Part shown: in pieces, positions 6,951-11,519 of the stretch | Position numbering within the stretch: the first letter of the stretch is position 1 | Layout of the letters: each line of letters opens with the position of its first letter | NCBI GenBank assembly: GCA_016295505.1 | Contig: JAEDLC010000058.1 | Span: 1-11,519, forward strand | Direction: 5' to 3' | From: Dorea sp. | Lineage (GTDB): Bacteria > Bacillota_A > Clostridia > Lachnospirales > Lachnospiraceae | DNA: 11,519 nt | The notes under the pieces: model-generated | What the model saw: the letters and a program-made list of their open reading frames with translations, nothing else | Databases searched by the model: none | Told to the model about the DNA's origin: nothing | Position numbers and translations under genes: made by a program

Positions 6951-7720
6951 GATTCCATTGCCTCTCTCACATGTTCTGCAAATATGCGCTGTATTCCTTC
7001 TATCTCTCCAAGTCCCCGTTCCACAACGATGGATGAAAATCCCATGTTCTGAAATCTGACGAGCCAGGATTCTTCTCCGTCTGTCAGACTCCGGTATACA
7101 TGCTCGCCGCTCACGATCATAAACGGAATGATCCTAAGCGGTTTCGGATCCAGATAACGGAGTTTCTGAACCACATCTGTGATATTCGGGTATCCATTTA
7201 CGGTTCCGACCAGTACATTCGAATAGCCCATGGAATGAAATGCATATTCCAGCATCGTATATGCGGACTGTGCATATCCTATTGTGCCATGTCCTGCGAT
7301 TACAATCACCTCATCCTTGCTCATCTTCCAGTCTTCAATCATATAATGCACACAGGCCTTATAATCTTCCACCTGACTGAGCAGCGGTTCTCCCAGTTTC
7401 AGCGTCTGAAACAGTTCCTGATAATCTTCCAGCGCATCTTTCAGTTTTTCGTATTCCAGCCCATATACTACATAGGTCGGCTGAACTACTACGTGTTCAA
7501 TTCCGTCCTTTTGCATCTGAACCATCGCTTCCTCCAGCGTCGGTACGGCAATCCTGCTTTCTTCCCACAATTTCTCTATGATTTTCTGACTGGTAAATGC
7601 TCTGTACACAGTATAGTTTTCGAACTCTTTCCTCAGATATGCCTCGATCCCACCGATGGACCGCTCCAGATTTTCTCTGTGTCTCGTTCCGAAACTAACC
7701 ACCAATATCGCTTTTTTCAT
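6947..7720 (-). CDS. cbiK: CbiK-type sirohydrochlorin cobaltochelatase with a substituted metal ligand
   Basis: A 257-residue class II chelatase. CbiK inserts Co2+ into sirohydrochlorin at the start of anaerobic cobalamin synthesis and can act with other metals. Family features are VVSFGTRHRENLERSI (7-22), YRAFTSQKIIEKL (39-51), VVVQPTYVVYGLEYEKL (77-93), GHGT with His144, VGTVNGYP (171-178) and MIVSGEHVYRSL with His207. The two histidines align with the known active-site His145 and His207 of Salmonella CbiK. The usual Glu of VGTVEGYP, a cobalt ligand in the Desulfovibrio enzyme, is Asn175 here. Length is full, so this is not a decayed gene, but metal preference or activity may differ. The start has AGGAGG upstream, 19 bases after the binding-protein gene. 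Confidence 0.9.
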   Translation of the reverse strand: MKKAILVVSFGTRHRENLERSIGGIEAYLRKEFENYTVYRAFTSQKIIEKLWEESRIAVPTLEEAMVQMQKDGIEHVVVQPTYVVYGLEYEKLKDALEDYQELFQTLKLGEPLLSQVEDYKACVHYMIEDWKMSKDEVIVIAGHGTIGYAQSAYTMLEYAFHSMGYSNVLVGTVNGYPNITDVVQKLRYLDPKPLRIIPFMIVSGEHVYRSLTDGEESWLVRFQNMGFSSIVVERGLGEIEGIQRIFAEHVREAMES

Positions 7721-7739
7721 CCATCTTCCTCCTGATCAC

Positions 7740-9353
7740 TTACTCTACAGAAGCTCCTCTGATCTCCAGAGCACCTGTTGCCGGAATCTGCGTGATTCCC
7801 TTGATATTCGGCCGAATCAGATTGACACTGTGCATGGAATATAACGGAATAATGTAGAACTGTTCACTGATCGCATACTGTTCTGCTTCGTGCATCATCT
7901 CACTTCTTTTCACCGGATCTGTCTCCACATCTGATTCTGCAACCATCTTATCATAGGTTTCATCCTGAATGCCACTGCAATTATAGGTACTGTTAGACAG
8001 CAGCATAGACAGATACGTATTTGGATCTGCAAAATCCGCAGTCCAGTTCATACGGCAGAGCTCGAAATTTCCCGCTCTTCTTTCTGAATAATTAACCTGC
8101 AGCTCCTGCGCGTTCAACTCCAGCGTGATTCCAAGATTCTCCTTGAGCTGCTGCTGCAAAGCCTGCGCTGTATCCATATCCATTTCCAGTGTCGGATAGT
8201 TATAAGTAAGTACCGGGAAGCCTTCTCCATTCGGATATCCGGCCTCAGCAAGCAGTTCTCTTGCCCTTTCCAGATTCTCCTCAAATGGTGCTTCTGCTCC
8301 GGAGACAAAATATTCTCCCGTAGATTTGTCTGTCATGTATTTTGCAATAAAGTTCACCGTCGGTTCCACATCGCTTCCTACCATCTGGCACAACTCTTCT
8401 CTGTTAATCCCAAGATTCAGAGCCTCCCGGACTCTGACATCACGGAACACTTCTACTTTATCCAGATTCATATAGATATAACGTGTTGCGATTGCATCCG
8501 TGACAACCAGATCGTCTTTTCCCTCATATTCATCCATTACAGTTCCAAGAAGCGCCGGTGCTACATCCACTTCCCCTGTCTCATAGGCAGCAGCCATGGA
8601 CTGCTTGCTGTCAAAAAACTTATATGTGATCTGATCCAGACTGACCGCGTTGGCGTTCCAGTAATTCGGATTCTTCTTCAGTACAAAGTACTGCTGAGGA
8701 ACATACTCTGCCAGATAGAACGGTCCATTAGATACGCTGGTCTCCGGATTCGTATCCCATCCGCTTCCCACAGCATCTGCATAAGCTGCGCAGGACGGCG
8801 TATAGACCGGAAGTCGCAGAAGGTCCAGAAAATAGACACATGGTGTGGACAGATGAAAAATGATTGTATCATCATCCGGCGTCTCCAGTCCCAGCGTACT
8901 CATATCTGCTTCTCCGTTATAGATTGCCTCGGCATTTTCAATCGGGAACAGATAATTCGAATACCCGTTTCCGCTTTCCGGATCCAGCGATCTCTCGATC
9001 GTATTGCGGAAGTCAGCAGATGTCACCGGTGTTCCGTCTGACCACTTTGCCCCCTTACGAAGATGGAAAGTCCACTCCGTCTGGTCATCGTTGACCTCAT
9101 ATGATTCTGCCGCACGATATTCAATCTCTCCATCTGCATTGTATGTTAACAGTTCATCCAGTGCGGTCACAGAATATGCAAGATAAGTATCCGCAATCAT
9201 TCCGGCCGGATCCAGTCCGCCGCTCTCGCTGTTTGTTCCTACTGTTATCGCCTTTTCCTCACCCGTTGTTTCTTCTGATTTATTTCCACATCCTGCCATC
9301 ATTGTAAGTACAAGTGCAGCAGAAAGAATGGCTGCTGTTAATCTTTTCATCAT
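7740..9353 (-). CDS. Substrate-binding lipoprotein of the ABC importer, OppA/DppA family (SBP family 5)
   Basis: A 537-residue extracellular binding protein. The N terminus is a lipoprotein signal peptide: MMKRL, a hydrophobic core, then lipobox MAGC with Cys22. A low-complexity acidic linker follows. The body has family-5 landmarks: LTYNADGEIEYR (69-80), WTFHLRKGAKWSDGTPVTSADF (94-115), SNGPFYLAEY, a KNPNYW motif and a C-terminal NWTADFADPNTYLSMLL segment. The last resembles OppA-type peptide binders more than nickel-binding NikA. Its ATG overlaps the TGA of cobA-hemD (ATGA), with GGAGG just upstream inside that gene. It is separated from its permeases by cbiK and hemC, which is unusual. Ligand unknown: short peptides, haem, porphyrin precursors and metal chelates are all known for relatives. 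Confidence 0.93.
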   Translation of the reverse strand: MMKRLTAAILSAALVLTMMAGCGNKSEETTGEEKAITVGTNSESGGLDPAGMIADTYLAYSVTALDELLTYNADGEIEYRAAESYEVNDDQTEWTFHLRKGAKWSDGTPVTSADFRNTIERSLDPESGNGYSNYLFPIENAEAIYNGEADMSTLGLETPDDDTIIFHLSTPCVYFLDLLRLPVYTPSCAAYADAVGSGWDTNPETSVSNGPFYLAEYVPQQYFVLKKNPNYWNANAVSLDQITYKFFDSKQSMAAAYETGEVDVAPALLGTVMDEYEGKDDLVVTDAIATRYIYMNLDKVEVFRDVRVREALNLGINREELCQMVGSDVEPTVNFIAKYMTDKSTGEYFVSGAEAPFEENLERARELLAEAGYPNGEGFPVLTYNYPTLEMDMDTAQALQQQLKENLGITLELNAQELQVNYSERRAGNFELCRMNWTADFADPNTYLSMLLSNSTYNCSGIQDETYDKMVAESDVETDPVKRSEMMHEAEQYAISEQFYIIPLYSMHSVNLIRPNIKGITQIPATGALEIRGASVE

Positions 9354-10891
9354 CTTTCCTCCTGTGCTTTACATAATTCCTTCAGTTTCTTTACCATACC
9401 GGCAATGGTTGCCTGATCAGAAATCTCAATCTGCATATGATACTTTTCTGCTTCTCTCGCCGTCTGTTCTCCGATACACAATGCCGGAACCTTTGTAAAA
9501 TCCATATCCTTCATCGTCTGCACAAATCCTCGCACGGTGGACGCGCTTGTAAATGTTACGCGGTCGATCTGCCCATTTTCTATCTTCTCCGTGATTATGT
9601 CTGCCAGAGGACTGTTCTCCCTACAGAGCGTCTCATAAATCGCAACATCCCGGTACTGTATATTGCCGGCATCCAGCTCTTCTTTCAGTTCCTCAGATCC
9701 TTCTTTTGCACGAAGGAGGTATACGACTGCATCTTTTCCTGCCGTCTGCACCAATGCCTTTCCCAGTTCTTTTCCATTGTATACTTCCGGCATCAGGTCG
9801 GCCATCCAGCCATATCGTTCCAGTTCCTTTGCCGTCGCCTCCCCGATGACCGCGAATTTCAAGTCCACACCGGCCCGAAGAATTCTGCGAAGATCCGTCT
9901 TTTTTCCGGCAAGTGTAGTTCCAAAGAAGGTCTCTACTCCCGTCGGGCTCGTAAAGGTAAGCCATACTTCCCGTTCTTCTGATTCCGCCAGAAGTTCCGA
10001 CAGATCCACCTGTTCCGGACTGATCGGTGTTGTATCGATCATCGGAATCTCAAGCACCTCTGCACCCGCATCCCGAAGCTCCTTTGTAAGTCTGCTTGCT
10101 TTATTTCTTGCTCTGGTCACCACGATCTGCCTGCCGGCAAGCTCTCTCTTCTCATACCAGGAAAATTCTTCCGACAATGCACATACCTTTCCCACAACAA
10201 TGATTGCCGGAGTCTGTATCTTCGCTTTCTTAGAGTCCTCTTCCAGCCTGCTCACGGTTGATACCACTTTTCTCTGACAATATCTGGTGCCCTGTTCCAG
10301 CACTGCAGCCGGCATATCAGGATCCATTCCGGCCTGCATAAGCTTCTCCATCACATGTCCCATTGCCCGGATGCTCATAAGAAATACCAGCGTAGCATTC
10401 ATTCTGACAAGTGATTCATAATCTGTGCGATCCTGTCCGTCTTTTCGCGGATGCCCAGTGATCACATGAAAAGAAGACGTATAATCCCGATGTGTCACAG
10501 GAATTCCGGCATAGGCCGGAACCGCTACAGCTGAAGTGATCCCCGGAACCACCTCAAACGGCACGCCATGCTCTGCAAGAAGCTCCAGTTCCTCTCCGCC
10601 ACGCCCGAACACGAACGGATCTCCGCCCTTTAACCGTACCACCTTTTTCCCTTTCAACGCTTCCTTAAGAAGAATCTGATTCGTCTCTTCCTGCGGAACA
10701 GAATGCTTTCCGGATCGTTTTCCTACGGATACCTTCTCTACTTTTTCCGGTAGCATACACAGGATCTCTTCACCGACCAGTGCATCGTATGCTATAAAAT
10801 CCGCCTGCTCAATGACCTCTATTGCTTTTTTGGTTAATAATCCTATATCTCCAGGGCCGGCTCCTACCAGCCATACCTTTCCATTATTCAT
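9350..10891 (-). CDS. cobA-hemD: Bifunctional uroporphyrinogen-III C-methyltransferase / uroporphyrinogen-III synthase (CobA-HemD fusion)
   Basis: A 513-residue fusion of two consecutive cytoplasmic enzymes. Residues 1 to about 245 are the SAM-dependent methyltransferase making precorrin-2: VGAGPGD (9-15), VRLKGGDPFVFGRGGEE (85-101), VPGITSAVAVPAYAGIPVTHR (115-135) and TPAIIVVGKV (227-236). Residues from about 252 on are HemD, which cyclises hydroxymethylbilane: RQIVVTRARNKASRL, WLTFTSPTGVETFF, FAVIGEATAKELERYG, VTFTSASTVRGF and the end motif CIGEQTAREAEKY. Such fusions are common in clostridia. AAGGAG lies ten bases before the ATG. It is the first gene of the seven-gene operon and overlaps the next gene by four bases. 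Products can go to cobalamin or sirohaem. Confidence 0.96.
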   Translation of the reverse strand: MNNGKVWLVGAGPGDIGLLTKKAIEVIEQADFIAYDALVGEEILCMLPEKVEKVSVGKRSGKHSVPQEETNQILLKEALKGKKVVRLKGGDPFVFGRGGEELELLAEHGVPFEVVPGITSAVAVPAYAGIPVTHRDYTSSFHVITGHPRKDGQDRTDYESLVRMNATLVFLMSIRAMGHVMEKLMQAGMDPDMPAAVLEQGTRYCQRKVVSTVSRLEEDSKKAKIQTPAIIVVGKVCALSEEFSWYEKRELAGRQIVVTRARNKASRLTKELRDAGAEVLEIPMIDTTPISPEQVDLSELLAESEEREVWLTFTSPTGVETFFGTTLAGKKTDLRRILRAGVDLKFAVIGEATAKELERYGWMADLMPEVYNGKELGKALVQTAGKDAVVYLLRAKEGSEELKEELDAGNIQYRDVAIYETLCRENSPLADIITEKIENGQIDRVTFTSASTVRGFVQTMKDMDFTKVPALCIGEQTAREAEKYHMQIEISDQATIAGMVKKLKELCKAQEER

Positions 10892-10920
10892 CTCAATATC
10901 ACTCCTTCACATATGAATAG

Positions 10921-10949
10921 ATTTTAACAAGATACACCTTTTCCCACAA
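10921..10949 (-). promoter_or_regulatory. Promoter candidate for the cobA-hemD/ABC operon (TTGTGG-17-TAAAAT)
   Basis: On the minus strand TTGTGG (10949-10944) is followed after exactly 17 bases by TAAAAT (10926-10921), five of six to the -10 consensus. It would give a leader of only about 20-25 bases including the AAGGAG site. It would then place the large inverted repeats upstream of the start point, as DNA elements or as the 3' end of the kinase mRNA. The weak -35 makes this uncertain. Confidence 0.4.
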
Positions 10950-10969
10950 TACTTATTTTATGGAATTGC

Positions 10970-11038
10970 TTTGCGGGTAATGACATAGATCCATGCGTTA
11001 CATCTGCAGATACATCAATCCATGTCATTACCTGCAAA
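10970..11038 (-). repeat. Long near-perfect inverted repeat (26-base arms) upstream of cobA-hemD
   Basis: Arms 10970-10995 and 11013-11038 flank a 17-base loop that itself contains the palindrome ATCTGCAGAT (11002-11011). In minus-strand RNA the arms give 22 Watson-Crick pairs, two G-U pairs and two mismatches (one A-C, one G-G). The core GGTAATGACAT/ATGTCATTACC is perfect. No U-tract follows in either direction, so it is not a normal intrinsic terminator. It sits about 20 bases upstream of the promoter candidate and downstream of a second stem. It could be a leader-RNA hairpin, a kinase 3'-UTR structure or a large operator. No target-site duplication flanks it. Confidence 0.75.
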
Positions 11039-11165
11039 TTCTCCTGGGCTTAGATACGCAAACAGCCATACCCGCACTTCCCGTTCCATTTTCCAAAGAG
11101 AGCTTCTCTTCAAAACACTGTACCGAGGTCGTCGCGGATATGGCTGTTCGGCTATATTTTCCTGC
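11039..11165 (-). promoter_or_regulatory. Structured leader/UTR RNA, partly cobalamin-riboswitch-like (tentative)
   Basis: A 15-pair stem joins 11134-11148 (AACAGCCATATCCGC on the minus strand) to 11061-11075 (GCGGGTATGGCTGTT). Its one non-standard pair is U-G in minus-strand RNA and C-A in plus-strand RNA. Inside is a second hairpin (AAGAGA-AGC-TCTCTT, extended by TTTT/AAAA). The 3' part reads GGGAAG, then 25 bases, then AAGCCCAGGAGAATTTGC. This resembles the cobalamin-riboswitch 3' core (GGGAAGG, spacer, AAGTCAGGAGACCTGC). The 5' core (GGTGAAAATCC, CCCGCAACTG) and a proper B12 box are not recognisable, and the long stem does not fit that fold. Structured RNA is well supported; the riboswitch class is a guess. 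Confidence 0.4.
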
Positions 11166-11189
11166 TACTCATGAGCTTATTCCTGTAGC

Positions 11190-11519
11190 TTATTTCTGTG
11201 CTGCCAGAAATTCTTCTACTTCTTTTTCTATCGGAATCGGTGTAACTGCACCATATCCTCTGGTAGAAAGTGCAGCCGCCGCATTGGCATATCTTGCACA
11301 ATCCATCGGAGACATACCCTTGATATAACGAGAGCAGAATGCTCCGTCAAATGTGTCTCCGGCACCTGTCTGATCCACTGTATCCACCTTATATCCCGGA
11401 ATGATCTCCTTTTTGCCGTCAGCGGATACCATTACACCCTTGGAGCCAAGTTTCAGAACAACAACTTTTACTCCGATAGAATGATAGTAATCTGCAATTG
11501 CCTCCGGATCGTCCATTCC
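11190..11519 (-). CDS. PfkB/ribokinase-family sugar kinase, C-terminal fragment (5' end outside window)
   Basis: The last 109 codons of a kinase whose start lies beyond the right edge. The diagnostic PfkB signature 2 is present as DTVDQTGAGDTFDGAF, with the catalytic Asp of TGAGD that activates the sugar hydroxyl. It is preceded by VVVLKLGSKGVMVS, another conserved stretch of the family. The C terminus (YANAAAALSTRGYGAVTPIP) also fits, and the frame ends in TAA. The visible part does not separate fructokinase, 2-keto-3-deoxygluconate kinase and related members. It is on the same strand as the tetrapyrrole/ABC operon but 298 bases upstream and functionally unrelated, so it probably belongs to another transcription unit. 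Confidence 0.92.
   Translation of the reverse strand, partial: GMDDPEAIADYYHSIGVKVVVLKLGSKGVMVSADGKKEIIPGYKVDTVDQTGAGDTFDGAFCSRYIKGMSPMDCARYANAAAALSTRGYGAVTPIPIEKEVEEFLAAQK

Noticed and set aside
7100..7735. A 211-codon plus-strand frame
   Set aside because: It is antisense to cbiK, rich in His/Phe/Ile as expected from reverse reading, with no convincing start context.
2515..9353. Calling the importer a nickel transporter (NikABCDE) because of the nearby metal chelatase
   Set aside because: The binding protein's C-terminal NWTADFADPNTYLSMLL region is OppA-like, and no NikA-specific feature could be identified; the substrate is left open.
9437..10277. Plus-strand frames of 181 and 204 codons
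   Set aside because: Both are antisense to cobA-hemD, overlap each other in different frames and have no domain-like features.
10970..11038. The long inverted repeat as a miniature transposable element
   Set aside because: No flanking target-site duplication or recognisable transposon terminal sequence, and copy number cannot be judged here.
10892..11189. A T-box or standard full cobalamin riboswitch
   Set aside because: No GGTGGNACCGCG-type T-box sequence is present, and the conserved 5' cobalamin core (GGTGAAAATCC, CCCGCAACTG) is missing; only a partial resemblance remains.
1..11519. CRISPR arrays, tRNA or rRNA genes, insertion sequences, phage genes
   Set aside because: No regularly spaced repeats, no tRNA/rRNA-like sequence noticed, and no transposase or integrase reading frame in any part of the window.

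Overview
The window looks like chromosomal DNA from a low-to-moderate GC Gram-positive anaerobe, most likely a gut Clostridia/Lachnospiraceae-type Firmicute. This is inferred from the strong AGGAGG ribosome binding sites, the lipoprotein-type solute-binding protein, the clostridial-style CobA-HemD fusion and the AT-rich intergenic DNA; no marker gene fixes the taxon. All nine recognisable genes lie on the minus strand, so the text below follows transcription from high to low coordinates.

Right edge (11519-11190): the C-terminal end of a PfkB-family sugar kinase. It is followed by a 298-base non-coding stretch (11189-10892) with two large inverted repeats. Both fold better as minus-strand RNA than as plus-strand RNA. 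Part of the stretch loosely resembles the 3' half of a cobalamin riboswitch, but the usual 5' core is not visible. A promoter candidate lies between this structure and the next gene.

Centre (10891-2515): a tightly packed seven-gene run that alternates tetrapyrrole genes with an oligopeptide-type ABC importer. The order is cobA-hemD fusion, substrate-binding lipoprotein, cbiK, hemC, permease 1, permease 2, fused double ATPase. Four of the six junctions overlap, three of them as ATGA; the other two gaps are 19 and 17 bases. The enzymes cover porphobilinogen to precorrin-2, plus a sirohydrochlorin cobaltochelatase. The upstream enzymes (HemA, HemL, HemB) and a precorrin-2 dehydrogenase are not in the window. 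The gene order suggests the importer supplies or recovers something tied to tetrapyrrole or corrinoid synthesis. The CbiK has Asn where a metal-ligand Glu is expected. This hybrid operon is the most interesting feature of the window.

Left part (2514-1): a hairpin ends the ABC operon. Next comes a 455-base AT-rich regulatory region with two promoter candidates, a repeated GTTTCGNAACCG operator-like motif on either side of one promoter, a CodY-like box and an mRNA 5' hairpin. It leads into tctB and tctA, the membrane subunits of a tripartite tricarboxylate-type transporter. tctA runs off the left edge and is nearly complete. No tctC binding-protein gene precedes tctB.
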